DNA from: an uncultured Saprospiraceae bacterium
GTDB lineage: Bacteria; Bacteroidota; Bacteroidia; Chitinophagales; Saprospiraceae
Direction: 5' to 3'
Assembly (NCBI GenBank): GCA_937951615.1
Contig: CALFBH010000079.1
Coordinates: forward strand, 1 to 64,000
DNA length: 64,000 nucleotides
Made by a program: the position numbers and the translations under genes
The notes under the pieces: generated by a model
Told to the model about the DNA's origin: nothing
Database searches by the model: none
The model's input: only the letters and a program-made list of their open reading frames with translations
Shown: in pieces, positions 50,272 to 59,471 of the stretch
How the letters are laid out: every line of letters begins with the position of its first letter
Numbering within the stretch: position 1 is the stretch's first letter

Positions 50272-52104
50272 ATGAAACACATACTTTTAACAGGACTCTT
50301 GTTCTGCATCAGCATCACCGCCTGCAAAGACCGCACAATGCCTGGCAGCTCAGGCAATGACAGCGAAGAAGTCAAAGCAGCCACGGCAAAAGCCAATGCT
50401 TTTTTCGATAAAATTTATGAAGAATCGCTTGATTTTTCTCCAATGGCACAATCTTATCTTGGTAGAAAAAAAGACAGTGATAAATGGGATGACCTTAGTG
50501 AAACTCATTTTGAAAAAGTACAAGAATTCAATAAGGATGTGCTGAATCGCCTGGAAAAAGAAGTCGATTATAATGCGCTAAATGATGAAGCAAAACTAAG
50601 TTATAAGCTCTTCAAAAAAGGCTATGAAAACGAGATGGAAGATTATCAATACCGTTATAATGACTATCCGGTTAATCAGATGTTTGGTTTGCATTCGGAA
50701 GTGCCTTCTTTCCTGATTAGTATTCATAAAATTGATACAGAGGCAGATGCTAAAGCCTACCTTGCTCGACTCAATGGAGTGCCTGCCATGTTTGAGCAAC
50801 TCAAAACCGGACTTGGAAAGCGGGCGGATAATGGCGTCATCCCACCTAAGTTTGTTTTTGGGCGGGTACTGGATGATTGTAAAAATATTATTTCCGGATT
50901 TCCATTGGAAAAAACAGAAACCAATAATGCCATTTATGCCGATTTTGAAAAGAAAATCAAGGCACTGGAGGATATCGACGATGAAGTGAAAAAAGACCTG
51001 ATTGGACAATGTGCAACTGCATTAGAAAAACAAGTCAAACCAGCCTATAAAGGCTTGATTGGCTACCTGAGCGGGTTACAGAAAAAAGCGACCAAAGACG
51101 ATGGCGTATGGAAATTTAAGAATGGAACGGACTATTTTAAAATGCGCCTAAATCGCATCACCACCACCGACCTGACTTCTGATGAAATTCACCAACTCGG
51201 ACTCGATGAAGTCAAGCGGATTCATGGTGAAATGGAGACGATTATGAAAAAGACGGGCTTCAAAGGTTCTTTGCAGGATTTCTTCAAATTCATGCGAGAA
51301 GATCAGCAGTTTTATTATTCCAATGATGAAAAAGGCAAGGCTGCTTATATGAAAAAAGCCACTGCAGTCATTGATGAAATGAAGACGCGCCTGGATGAAT
51401 TGTTCATCACCAAGCCCAAAGCGGATATGGTGGTAAAAGCCGTTGAAAAATACCGTGAAAAATCGGCTGGAAAAGCTTTTTATAATTCGCCTGCGGAAGA
51501 TGGTTCGCGTCCGGGGACATACTATGCGAACACCTATAATATGGAGGACATGCCCAAGTATCAGATGGAAGCACTGGCTTATCACGAAGGTATTCCTGGG
51601 CACCACATGCAGTTGTCGATTGCACAGGAAAAAGAGGGCTTGCCGATGTTCCGACGCTTTGGAAGCCACTATACCGCTTATGTGGAAGGTTGGGCATTAT
51701 ACACCGAGTATCTGCCAAAAGAAATTGGTTTTTATGAAGATCCTTATTCGGATTTTGGTCGATTAGCAATGGAGTTGTGGAGAGCCTGTCGACTGGTCGT
51801 CGATACGGGAATCCACTCTAAGAAATGGACACGCGAAGAGGGTATCAAATACTATTCAAGCAATACGCCGAACTCTATGGGAGATGTGATAAAAATGGTA
51901 GAACGCCACATCGTGATGCCTGGACAAGCCACAGCGTATAAGGTCGGTATGATTAAAATCCTGGAACTGCGGGAAATGGCGAAGGAAAAATTAGGCGATA
52001 AATTTGACATCCGTGATTTTCACGAAGTGGTATTGACCAATGGGGCATTGCCTTTGGATGTTTTGGAAGATTTGGTCGGGGATTATATTGCTTCGAAAAG
52101 CTAG
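50272..52104 (+). CDS. DUF885 metallopeptidase-like lipoprotein
   Basis: The 610-residue protein is a lipoprotein by its signal (LLFCISITACKDR, Cys near residue 18). It is a paralogue of the DUF885 protein at 23.3-25.0 kb. The metal-site motif YHEGIPGHHMQLSIAQE and EGWALYTEYLPKEIGF are conserved, with the same C-terminal order (RLAMELWRACRLVVDTGIH, PGQATAYKVG, ILELR). It is presumably an outer-membrane or periplasmic peptidase; its substrate is unknown. A strong terminator follows. Confidence 0.9.
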   Translation: MKHILLTGLLFCISITACKDRTMPGSSGNDSEEVKAATAKANAFFDKIYEESLDFSPMAQSYLGRKKDSDKWDDLSETHFEKVQEFNKDVLNRLEKEVDYNALNDEAKLSYKLFKKGYENEMEDYQYRYNDYPVNQMFGLHSEVPSFLISIHKIDTEADAKAYLARLNGVPAMFEQLKTGLGKRADNGVIPPKFVFGRVLDDCKNIISGFPLEKTETNNAIYADFEKKIKALEDIDDEVKKDLIGQCATALEKQVKPAYKGLIGYLSGLQKKATKDDGVWKFKNGTDYFKMRLNRITTTDLTSDEIHQLGLDEVKRIHGEMETIMKKTGFKGSLQDFFKFMREDQQFYYSNDEKGKAAYMKKATAVIDEMKTRLDELFITKPKADMVVKAVEKYREKSAGKAFYNSPAEDGSRPGTYYANTYNMEDMPKYQMEALAYHEGIPGHHMQLSIAQEKEGLPMFRRFGSHYTAYVEGWALYTEYLPKEIGFYEDPYSDFGRLAMELWRACRLVVDTGIHSKKWTREEGIKYYSSNTPNSMGDVIKMVERHIVMPGQATAYKVGMIKILELREMAKEKLGDKFDIRDFHEVVLTNGALPLDVLEDLVGDYIASKS

Positions 52105-52109
52105 AAAAA

Positions 52110-52144
52110 TAAAAAAGCGTGGAGAGAAATTTCCACGCTTTTTG
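52110..52144. terminator. Rho-independent terminator after the DUF885 lipoprotein gene
   Basis: AAAAAGCGTGGA (52112-52123) and TCCACGCTTTTT (52132-52143) pair perfectly around an eight-base loop, with T-run and A-run ends. It also stands at the end of the truncated barrel fragment on the other strand. Confidence 0.85.
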
Positions 52145-52151
52145 ATTGAAA

Positions 52152-52487
52152 TTAAAAGTAAAAAGATGTTCCAAATCTTAATTGATTGGTCTTGAATATA
52201 ATAAACTTGTTAGAAATTAAAGTTTCAAAATACTGCGTTTGCTGTTTTGGCATATTTTGGTAGGAAACGAAAAAATTAAAGTGCTGACCAAAAGAACTGT
52301 GTAATTGTAAATCGTATCCTGCGCCTAACTTGGCTAAACCGATAGAATTGGTACTAAATTTCGGACCTGTTATTTCTGAGTTCAAACCTACATTGAAATT
52401 AAACCCAACTGCTGCTGACAATTTAAAAAACTTTGAATTGCCGTAAAGCTGAGTCTTGAATAAAGGAGCGAAAATGTTATCAATTTA
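52152..52487 (-). pseudogene. 5'-truncated outer-membrane beta-barrel fragment
   Basis: The open frame runs from a stop at about 52487 to 52152 and encodes alternating beta strands (FAPLFKTQLYG, FFKLSAAVGFNFNVGL, FNFFVSYQ). It ends in LRFGTSFYF, the C-terminal aromatic typical of outer-membrane barrels. There is no ATG, no signal peptide and only about 112 codons, so the first part of the gene is missing. The only standard start is a TTG inside the barrel. The break point abuts the start of the next fragment on the opposite strand. Confidence 0.55.
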
Positions 52488-52498
52488 TTCCTTCTATT

Positions 52499-53442
52499 TT
52501 GAATAAGACTAAGAAATCACTTGAGACATCTCCACTAAGAAATCAGAAATATTATTATCATTCTTATCTATTGGAAGAAATGGAATATTACTTAAGTACA
52601 TTAATGCGAAATCGATCTGTCAAAAACAATACTCAATCACTTTTAGATAAGATACATTACTATGTACTTATGATTTTGAGTCGGTATTACTCTGCTGCCA
52701 TTAGTAGAGAAATTGCCCTTAAAATTAAATATAAATATCCCTTTCTGCCGACCATCAAGCAGAGCTTTGCTCAAAAAGATTTGGATTTACCTCCGGTATT
52801 GAAAATCTATTATCATAATTTTTCTCTTTTACAAGAACACGGCAATACCGAACATTACTATGAGATGAAAAATAGTTTTTTTGAAAATATAGAGCAATTC
52901 GATTATGTCGATCAAAGACGATTTATTAATTATATGCTTAATCACTGCACATTGTTTACTAAAAACAATATTGAAGAATTTGTTTATGAAAAACATATTT
53001 TACTCCGAAAAGGGCTAGAATTGAAAGTGTGGGAAATTGGAAGTTATTTCCCGCCACAGCTTTTTAGGTCATTAGAAGCAAAAGTGATTTCATTCACTAT
53101 TTAAATGCCAAATTTTTACTCCTGAAAATTTATTATGAACGGGATAAACTAAGTATGGATAATATAGATACACATCCATTGAACGGTTTAGTCGAGTCTA
53201 TCCGGCTACACTTAATAGAAAGCAGAAATACTAATCTTTCCCAAAAAAATAAAATGTCTTACAATAATTTCATCAAGATATTTAAGCGCATTTTGTCTCG
53301 CTATAAAACGAATGCATTTGGGAGTATATCTCAAAATACTACCGATAGTCTAATAGAAGATATCGAAAACACAAATCCTTTAATGGAAAGAGAATGGCTA
53401 AAACAAATCACATTGAACTTAAAGACAAGCTTAAACCAATAA
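52499..53442 (+). pseudogene. Degraded helical-repeat gene of a Saprospiria-type hypothetical family
   Basis: Two open segments (52499-53104 and the frame containing 53155-53442) look like pieces of one gene. The first has PLRNQKYYYHSYLLEEMEYY and LPPVLKIYYHNFSLLQEH. The second, read upstream of its ATG, has LNAKFLLLKIYYERDKLS and continues to PLMEREWLKQITLNL. From memory, these match the start, middle and end of a helical family of about 450-550 residues common in Saprospiria. The N-terminus is missing (only a TTG start is possible), and the segments are in different frames, with about 100 residues apparently deleted between them. No function is known. The family match should be checked by search. 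Confidence 0.55.
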
Positions 53443-53513
53443 TTTATTTTAAGTTTCCTTTAAGTTATACTCAACTTTCTCCTCCAAAAACCGTTTTTAA
53501 TAAGTGAAAGCCG

Positions 53514-53521
53514 TAAATTTG
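53514..53521 (+). promoter_or_regulatory. -7 box (TAAATTTG) for the small CxxC membrane protein gene
   Basis: A full match to TAnnTTTG lies 18 bases before the start codon. A T-rich stretch (TTTTT at 53494-53498) is near the expected -33 position but is not TTTG. Confidence 0.35.
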
Positions 53522-53539
53522 CATTGAAAATAATACATC

Positions 53540-53821
53540 ATGACGATTCGTAATTTGTTAAAGTGGGGTAAAATATCAGCCATAGTGCTATTAATTCTCG
53601 TATTATCTAATATGAGTATGGATGCACAATGCTCTATGTGTAGAGCAGCTGTAGAAACAGGCGGGGAAGGCGATGGACTGAATAAAGGCATTCTGTATTT
53701 ACTCCTGGCACCTTATACGGTGGCTATGGGACTGGCTTATGTGTGGTGGAAAAATAGACGGAGAATGGATAATGAAATTCAGAGTCAGGAACTAAAAGAC
53801 TTATTGGACGATATTAATTAG
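53540..53821 (+). CDS. Small two-helix membrane protein with CSMC motif
   Basis: The 93-residue protein has a first hydrophobic helix (residues 12-30) that looks like a signal or anchor and ends in DAQCSMCRAAVETG. A second helix lies at about 48-67, followed by a basic WWKNRRRM and an acidic tail. The CxxC just outside the membrane recalls a metal- or heme-binding or redox site. Short proteins of this layout are common in Bacteroidota and unnamed to my knowledge. It is followed by its own terminator. Confidence 0.72.
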   Translation: MTIRNLLKWGKISAIVLLILVLSNMSMDAQCSMCRAAVETGGEGDGLNKGILYLLLAPYTVAMGLAYVWWKNRRRMDNEIQSQELKDLLDDIN

Positions 53822-53841
53822 ATTTTTTCTATTGAAATGAG

Positions 53842-53881
53842 AAAGGGCAATATCGTTTTCAGCGGTCTTGCCCTTTTTTTA
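53842..53881 (+). terminator. Terminator after the small CxxC protein gene
   Basis: AAAGGGCAA and TTGCCCTTT arms surround a 17-base loop and are followed by a run of T. It is 20 bases past the stop. Confidence 0.8.
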
Positions 53882-54066
53882 TTTGGCAAAATTTGCGACA
53901 AACCACAAATTTTATACCGAAAACCAACCTTTTTCAAATTTTTGACGTCTATACTAATGGAATACAAAAGATAAATAACTGACATTCACAATGAGTAATA
54001 TTTAAACAGGTGAAATTGGAGGCTAAACCAATAACACCTTATTAAAACAAAGGAAACATCAATACC

Positions 54067-54411
54067 ATGACCTATTCAATTCAAGAACAGCAGGAAATTC
54101 AAGTACTCGAAGTCGATAACCTAATTAGTGAGTTTGACAACAGAGAAATTCTGCGAGAAGTCATTGAACTTATCGAAGATGGAGCAAATCGCTTTATCAT
54201 CGACTTGGAAAAATTAGAATTCCTAAACAGTGCAGGATTAAACTTCCTTATCTCTGTACTGACCCGCTCGCGAAATGCCGGCGGCGACACGATTATTGCC
54301 AACGTAAGTGAAGAGGCATCCCGACTTTTAGTCATCACTAAGCTCAAACAGGTATTTACCACAGCTACTTCTGTAGCTTCTGCAAAAGAAATGTTTGCCA
54401 AGTTGGTATAG
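54067..54411 (+). CDS. STAS-domain protein (anti-sigma factor antagonist-like)
   Basis: The 114-residue protein is a single STAS domain: LEVDNLISEFDNREILREV, then FIIDLEKLEFLNSAGLNFLISVL, where the Ser in LNSAG is the position phosphorylated in SpoIIAA-like antagonists. TIIANVSEEASRLLVITKL follows. It may bind an anti-sigma or serine-kinase partner, none of which is next to it. It is 86 bases upstream of purA, and the gap carries a small palindrome. Its target pathway is unknown. Confidence 0.88.
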   Translation: MTYSIQEQQEIQVLEVDNLISEFDNREILREVIELIEDGANRFIIDLEKLEFLNSAGLNFLISVLTRSRNAGGDTIIANVSEEASRLLVITKLKQVFTTATSVASAKEMFAKLV

Positions 54412-54497
54412 AAGTCCGCCATTATCCGTAATTTTAAGCTTTAAAACAGCATGGCTATTTTCATGCTGGTATTTTTACACATTTCGGATAAAAAATA
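54412..54497 (+). repeat. Hairpin and mirrored ends in the purA leader
   Basis: CAGCATG and CATGCTG form a seven-base-pair stem near 54448-54470. Outside it, CCATTATCCG after the STAS stop mirrors CGGATAAAAAATAATGG, which contains the purA start codon. The gap is a compact example of the stop, arm, hairpin, arm, start pattern without multi-word repeats. Confidence 0.5.
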
Positions 54498-55784
54498 ATG
54501 GCAGTAGATGTGATTCTCGGACTCCAATGGGGAGACGAAGGAAAAGGCAAAATAGTGGATTACCTCGCAGGTAATTACGATATAGTCGCTCGTTTTCAGG
54601 GCGGTCCCAATGCAGGACATACCCTCAAATTTGACGGCAAAAAATTTGTTTTGCATATCATTCCATCAGGAGTCTTCCGTGAAGGAATCATGAACCTCAT
54701 CGGCAATGGCGTTGTCATTGACCCTGTTATCCTCAAAAAAGAACTGGAAGGTCTGACGGTAGCAGGTGTTGATTATAAAAAATGCCTGCTCGTTGCCAAA
54801 AAAGCTCACCTGATATTACCTACACATCGTTTATTGGACAAAGCATCCGAAGTCGCTAAAGGTCAACAGAAAATTGGTTCTACACTTAAAGGTATCGGGC
54901 CGACTTATATGGATAAGACTGGGCGAAACGGTTTGCGGGTAGGGGATACCTTCACGCCATCTTTCCGTGAAAAATACGAGGCTTTACGCGATAAGCACCT
55001 GCAATTACTCAAGATTTATCCAGAGATTGAGTATGATTTGGAAAGCCTTGAAGCACAGTGGTTTGATAGCATTAAGACCTTACATGAACTTCCTGCCGTT
55101 AATGGAGAATATTATATCAATAAGGCATTGGATTGTGGTAAAAAGGTACTGGCAGAAGGTGCCCAAGGCTCCATGCTGGATATAGATTTTGGCACCTATC
55201 CTTATGTCACTTCGTCGAATACAATCACAGCAGGAGTTTGTACAGGTTTAGGTATTGCACCACAGAAAATAGGGGAGGTTATTGGTATTACAAAAGCTTA
55301 TTGCACCCGTGTAGGAGGCGGACCATTTCCGACAGAACTCCTCAATGGAATGGGCGAAGAATTGCGTCGGGTCGGACAAGAATTTGGTGCGACGACTGGT
55401 CGGCCACGCCGCTGTGGTTGGATTGATTTGCCAGCCTTGGAATATACGATTATGCTGAATGGAGTAACTCAACTGGTCATCACCAAGATAGATGTGATGA
55501 ATGACTTTGAGGAAGTTAAAGCAGCTACCCGTTATCGTTATGATGGAAAAGAACATGCACATCTGCCCTACGATTTGGGAAGCACAAAGGTTGAACCTAT
55601 TTACGAAACCCATAATGGCTGGATGACTTCCTTAGAGCATGTGAATAGTTTTCATGATTTTCCTAAACCCATCAAAAGTTATCTTAAAACGCTAGAAATG
55701 TTTCTTAAAGTACCGATTACTATGGTGTCTGTGGGACCAGAGCGTCAACAATTGGTGTTGCGGGAGGTTAAAGTTGAGGCTTAG
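54498..55784 (+). CDS. purA: Adenylosuccinate synthetase
   Basis: It condenses IMP and aspartate with GTP to make adenylosuccinate in AMP synthesis. The 428-residue protein shows VILGLQWGDEGKGKIVD (phosphate loop), FQGGPNAGHTL with the catalytic His, IGSTLKGIGPTYMDKTGRNGLRV, LAEGAQGSMLDIDFGTYPYVTSSNT and VITKIDVM. Length and motifs are full. It may be co-transcribed with the STAS gene. It ends 40 bases from the convergent hldD stop, with no obvious strong terminator between. Confidence 0.97.
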   Translation: MAVDVILGLQWGDEGKGKIVDYLAGNYDIVARFQGGPNAGHTLKFDGKKFVLHIIPSGVFREGIMNLIGNGVVIDPVILKKELEGLTVAGVDYKKCLLVAKKAHLILPTHRLLDKASEVAKGQQKIGSTLKGIGPTYMDKTGRNGLRVGDTFTPSFREKYEALRDKHLQLLKIYPEIEYDLESLEAQWFDSIKTLHELPAVNGEYYINKALDCGKKVLAEGAQGSMLDIDFGTYPYVTSSNTITAGVCTGLGIAPQKIGEVIGITKAYCTRVGGGPFPTELLNGMGEELRRVGQEFGATTGRPRRCGWIDLPALEYTIMLNGVTQLVITKIDVMNDFEEVKAATRYRYDGKEHAHLPYDLGSTKVEPIYETHNGWMTSLEHVNSFHDFPKPIKSYLKTLEMFLKVPITMVSVGPERQQLVLREVKVEA

Positions 55785-55824
55785 CGGATCAATTGTGGGA
55801 TTATTAAAATAAGATAAAATATTC

Positions 55825-56793
55825 TTAGAAATAAGAATTGTCATTCAAATACTGACTGACATATTCCCCAATACCATCTTCTAAAGAGGAAAATGGATTG
55901 TCATACCCAATACCCATCAATTTCCCCATTTTCGCTTCCGTAAAATACTGATAAGTAGCCCGAATATCCACAGGCGTATCTATAAAACTGATATTGGGCG
56001 AAAGCCCCATTGCCAGAAAAGTATGGCTGGCTAAATCCAGAAAAGTACGTGCCTTTCCTGTACCGAGGTTATAAATGCCACTATGTTTTTGCTGCGCCAT
56101 CAAAAATGCACAAACCTTCACCACATCTTTCACATAAATAAAATCACGCTGCTGGTGTCCATCCTGGATGCCCGATTTATGAGAACGAAACAACTTCATT
56201 TCCCCGGTCTTTTTTACCTGATGATAACAATGATAAATCACCGAAGCCATCCGTCCTTTGTGGTATTCATTCGGCCCGTAAACATTGAAAAATTTCAGTC
56301 CTGACCAAAAAGGTGGGGGAGTGCTTTGGGCTAAAGCCCATTTGTCGAAATCGTTTTTGGAATGTCCATAAGGGTTAAGCGGCTGGAGCTTTGGAGGGAG
56401 GTCATGCGCATCCGAATAGCCCAATGCACCATCCCCATAAGTAGCCGCACTAGAAGCATAGACGAGTGGGATTTGATGCTTTACGCAAATTTGCCAAACC
56501 GTTTTACTATAATCCAAATTCAGTCGATTAAACAAAGGAACATCCATCTCAGTCGTATCCGTCCTAGCACCAAGATGAAAAACAAAACGAATATCCTCAG
56601 CATTTTCCGCCAGCCAGGATTCAATAAACACAGTCCTATCCACCTGTACCCGAAATGATTTATTATCAAGATTCAAATTCTTATCTGCCCGACCAAAATT
56701 ATCCACCAAAACAAGGTCGCTATGCCCCAGCTCATTCAAATGACGAACCAGACAACTTCCAATAAAGCCCGCAGCACCAGTAATTATTATCAT
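55825..56793 (-). CDS. hldD: ADP-L-glycero-D-manno-heptose 6-epimerase
   Basis: This enzyme makes the ADP-heptose used for the lipopolysaccharide core. The 322-residue SDR protein has MIIITGAAGFIGSCLVRHL (nucleotide-binding), VFHLGARTDTTEMD, ASSAATYGDG, LNPYGHSKNDFDKW (catalytic Tyr-Lys in the YxxxK motif) and NVYGPNEYHKGRMASV, the feature that marks HldD/RfaD. The start is ATG at 56793; the frame extends upstream through repeat sequence but gives no sensible residues. The other heptose-pathway genes are not in the window. Confidence 0.94.
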   Translation of the reverse strand: MIIITGAAGFIGSCLVRHLNELGHSDLVLVDNFGRADKNLNLDNKSFRVQVDRTVFIESWLAENAEDIRFVFHLGARTDTTEMDVPLFNRLNLDYSKTVWQICVKHQIPLVYASSAATYGDGALGYSDAHDLPPKLQPLNPYGHSKNDFDKWALAQSTPPPFWSGLKFFNVYGPNEYHKGRMASVIYHCYHQVKKTGEMKLFRSHKSGIQDGHQQRDFIYVKDVVKVCAFLMAQQKHSGIYNLGTGKARTFLDLASHTFLAMGLSPNISFIDTPVDIRATYQYFTEAKMGKLMGIGYDNPFSSLEDGIGEYVSQYLNDNSYF

Positions 56794-56978
56794 ATTGTTT
56801 TGATTGTGTTGTGGTGTTGATGTGTTGTAGTGTTGTAGTGTTGATGTGTTGTAGTGTTGATGTAACTCGCAACTCGCAACCCCGCAACTCGCAACCCGCA
56901 ACCCGCAACCCGCAACTCGCCAACTCGCAACCCGCAACCCGCAACCCGCAACCCGCAACCCGCCAACTCGCAACTCGC
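56794..56978 (-). repeat. Stop-to-start element of GCGGGTT and CAACACTA words between ctaE and hldD
   Basis: In the sense direction the stop TAG is followed at once by GCGAGTTGCGAGTTGGCGGG and repeated GTTGCGG words. There is no central hairpin, then ACATCAACACTACAACAC words lead to the ATG. The switch from G/T to A/C occurs near 56865. The same TAGGCGAGTTGC junction is found at 5525. Confidence 0.85.
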
Positions 56979-57605
56979 CTAGCCCAAAACTACCCGAATC
57001 ATTTTCATCAACAAAAAGAAGACCACCAAATAAATCCAAAGCCCATCCAGAAAATGCCAATACATCGTCAATAAACGAAGTTTAAGCCGCTTCTCTGGGT
57101 CAGAAAAATAAACCATCACACTTACCGGCTCCTTCATCCGTTTGAGAGCAGTCCGAATAAACAAAACCAAAAAGGGCAGACCACCAATAACGTGCAAAAA
57201 ATGCAAACCTGAAATGATATACAAATAGCCCGTAGAAGGATTATCACTCGCCAACATCCCTTCCCGAGACATATACATCCATGCCGCAATTTGAGCCACC
57301 ATAAACAACAGCGTCACCACCAGGGTATACATCAAAGAACGCGTATAAGCCTCCGTATCATCTGCCAGATAAGCCCGATTTGCCCGAACAATCAGCCAAC
57401 TACTCAGCAGGAGCAAAACAGTATTAAACACAAAAATATAAGGCGGAATAATCGTCGCTATATCATGATTGATAATCTGATACAGGTAAGCAAAAGTCAC
57501 CCCAAGAAACAACGCAGACATACTGCCCATCGACAAATACATCAAAATTTTGTACGGATGTACCTGAAATAATTGTTCCCTGTCTGCTGGTATATGTTCT
57601 TGCAT
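56979..57605 (-). CDS. ctaE: Cytochrome c oxidase subunit III
   Basis: This inner-membrane protein is a structural subunit of the heme-copper oxidase. The 208-residue protein has five hydrophobic helices (about 22-42, 52-72, 87-110, 128-150, 175-203) and no extra N-terminal helices. This is the short five-helix form. FNTVLLLLSSWLI, SGLHFLHVIGGLPFLV with the conserved His and Gly, and TMYWHFLDGLWIYLVVFFLL are the family signatures. It is isolated from other oxidase subunits in this window, so the remaining cytochrome oxidase genes are elsewhere, unless this one has moved. Confidence 0.92.
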   Translation of the reverse strand: MQEHIPADREQLFQVHPYKILMYLSMGSMSALFLGVTFAYLYQIINHDIATIIPPYIFVFNTVLLLLSSWLIVRANRAYLADDTEAYTRSLMYTLVVTLLFMVAQIAAWMYMSREGMLASDNPSTGYLYIISGLHFLHVIGGLPFLVLFIRTALKRMKEPVSVMVYFSDPEKRLKLRLLTMYWHFLDGLWIYLVVFFLLMKMIRVVLG

Positions 57606-57992
57606 AATCTATTGATTGGTGATTGGTTGATTAATGAATAGTGTGTTATTTACTGTACACCTATCTGGAAACAGCTATACTGCAAATCTGTTCAAAAAGA
57701 ACCCTAAAAACCTTAGTGACCCTTTTCCAATGGCTATTGGGGTCAATGGTTCAAAAATACGCCCCGATGCGCCACCAATATACCAATATACCAGTTACCA
57801 ATATACCAGTTACCAATCACCAGTTACCAATCACCAGTTACCAATCACCAGTTACCAATCACCAGTTACCAATCACCAATCACCAGTTACCAATCACCAA
57901 TCACCAGTTACCAATCACCAGTTACCAATCACCAGTTACCAATCACCAGTTACCAATCACCAGTTACCAGTTACCAGTTACCAGTTACCAAA
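57606..57992 (-). repeat. Stop-to-start element with a long heptad array (ACCAGTT/ACCAATC)
   Basis: From the dacB stop, seven-base words GGTAACT and GGTGATT are repeated for about 220 bases (57773-57991). A GGTGGCGCATCGGGGCG motif and about 110 bases of unique text follow, then ATTAATCAACCAATCACCAATCAATAG words lead to the ctaE start. The A/C start-side arm is short and the stop-side arm very long. The words alternate mostly in pairs, giving a 14-base period. The array can likely expand or contract. Confidence 0.88.
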
Positions 57993-59471
57993 TCACTCCA
58001 CCAAAGCAATAGCCGCCATCACCCGCTCCATTTTTTTCTTCATAGCAGCCGGCGAGCCTTTATAATTATTAGCAATAATAGAAAAAGACAGCAACTTGCC
58101 CGACTTGCTCTTCACAAAACCCGTATAACTTCGTACACCTTCCATATAACCACTTTTTGCCCGTAAATTACCCGCTGCTTTTGTGCCTTTAAACATGTTT
58201 TGCAAAGCCCCACTTTCTGCCGCAACAGGTAAAGAAGCATAAAGGTCTTTAAAGATTGTTTTATCTTTTGCCACCTTCCGCATGATCGTTGCCAAATGTC
58301 GAGTAGAAATCGCATTTCTAGGAGACAAGCCACTACCATCCCGCATCACAAAACCACTCATATCCACGCCGCGAGTAGTCCAATAAGCTTTGATCGCTTC
58401 AAGTCCGGCTTCCGTCGTACCTTCTCCCGATTGCTTTTTGCCGATGCTTTTGAGCAGACTTTCGCAATATAGATTTACGCTTTTCATGTTGGCTCGCTGT
58501 ACAATATCTTTTAAAGGCGGTGATTTTATGGTGTAAATGGTCTTCCGTTTCGAACTTGGATTTCTGGTAAGCTGTAGCTGGCGTTGCGTAGCTGTTTTGC
58601 CTTCATTATTGATGCCGTTTTTTTCTAGGGCTTTCGCCAAATGAAAAGCAGCAAACAAAGCCGGCTCAGGCAGAGAACCTTTAATCGTATAATCATTTTT
58701 GCCAATAGGCAAGGTACCACGTATATAACGCATATTCGTATAAGGCGCACCAAAAATATAAGCATTATCGCCCGATTTCGCGCCTGCAGAATTGAGCTCA
58801 TTGGCAAATTCTATTCCTGGCACTTCTGGGCGAACACCTTTTACACTTGGTCCTTTACTTAGATTTGGCGAAAGCCCAAAATCAATATAATACAGATTCT
58901 CATGGATGTTCAGCCCATGCGTACCACCTGCATAATAATTGCCCATATCTTCCCAAATCCAGGTACGCCCAGTCGCAGCCGTTTCAAAATAAGTCGCATC
59001 ACCAATCACATAACCATCAATACACTGAATGCCCGCTTTGCGTACAGCCTTGCTGAGTTGCTGCATCAAATCGTCAAAATCCGTCACACCTTCCATTTCT
59101 TGCGAACCAAGTGTCGGGTCGCCCTGCCCAGTAAAGTAAAGATTGCCTTGCAAAGTCCCATCCGCAGTAATTTTGCCATCGTATTCCAATTTGGTTTCAT
59201 ACCGAAAATCACTGCCCAATATACCGAGTGCAGTGGCAGTTGTTACAGCTTTGAGCGAGGAAGCGGTGATGAGTCCGAGATCTGCATTATGTTGTGCGAT
59301 GACTTTATTGGCTTCGACATCTATGACACAAAACCCGAGTCCGGCGTGTTTGAGGTCAGCGTCTTTCGCTAGGGCGTCAATGGCGGTTTGAGGATTTGTT
59401 TGTGCAGTAATGAAATTGGTGGATAGGAGAATGAAGAGTAGTAAATTTGACCATTTTTTCCAGTTGTCCAC
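57993..59471 (-). CDS. dacB: D-alanyl-D-alanine carboxypeptidase/endopeptidase (PBP4 type)
   Basis: This penicillin-binding protein trims peptidoglycan cross-links in the periplasm. The 492-residue protein has SxxK in ASSLKAVTTATAL, SVNLYCESLLKSIG (SxN) and RAKSGYMEGVRSYTG (KSG), with the inserted domain of class C enzymes between the first two. A signal peptide of about 24 residues (ending FITAQ) starts at GTG 59471. The frame continues upstream to ATG 59703-59705 and beyond, but those 78 or more codons are read out of palindromic repeats and do not resemble protein. Translation starts at GTG inside the GGGGGTG end of the repeat. This is the best inference but not certain. Confidence 0.88.
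   Translation of the reverse strand: MDNWKKWSNLLLFILLSTNFITAQTNPQTAIDALAKDADLKHAGLGFCVIDVEANKVIAQHNADLGLITASSLKAVTTATALGILGSDFRYETKLEYDGKITADGTLQGNLYFTGQGDPTLGSQEMEGVTDFDDLMQQLSKAVRKAGIQCIDGYVIGDATYFETAATGRTWIWEDMGNYYAGGTHGLNIHENLYYIDFGLSPNLSKGPSVKGVRPEVPGIEFANELNSAGAKSGDNAYIFGAPYTNMRYIRGTLPIGKNDYTIKGSLPEPALFAAFHLAKALEKNGINNEGKTATQRQLQLTRNPSSKRKTIYTIKSPPLKDIVQRANMKSVNLYCESLLKSIGKKQSGEGTTEAGLEAIKAYWTTRGVDMSGFVMRDGSGLSPRNAISTRHLATIMRKVAKDKTIFKDLYASLPVAAESGALQNMFKGTKAAGNLRAKSGYMEGVRSYTGFVKSKSGKLLSFSIIANNYKGSPAAMKKKMERVMAAIALVE

Noticed and set aside
54441-54656. Small minus-strand frame overlapping the start of purA
   Set aside because: Shadow of purA; no independent signal.
56811-57074. Open frame of repeated PATRNPQ residues on the plus strand
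   Set aside because: It is the opposite-strand translation of the GCGGGTT/CAACCCG array.
57773-57991. Possible CRISPR array
   Set aside because: The units are seven bases without spacers, so there are no unique sequences between repeats, and no cas genes are present.
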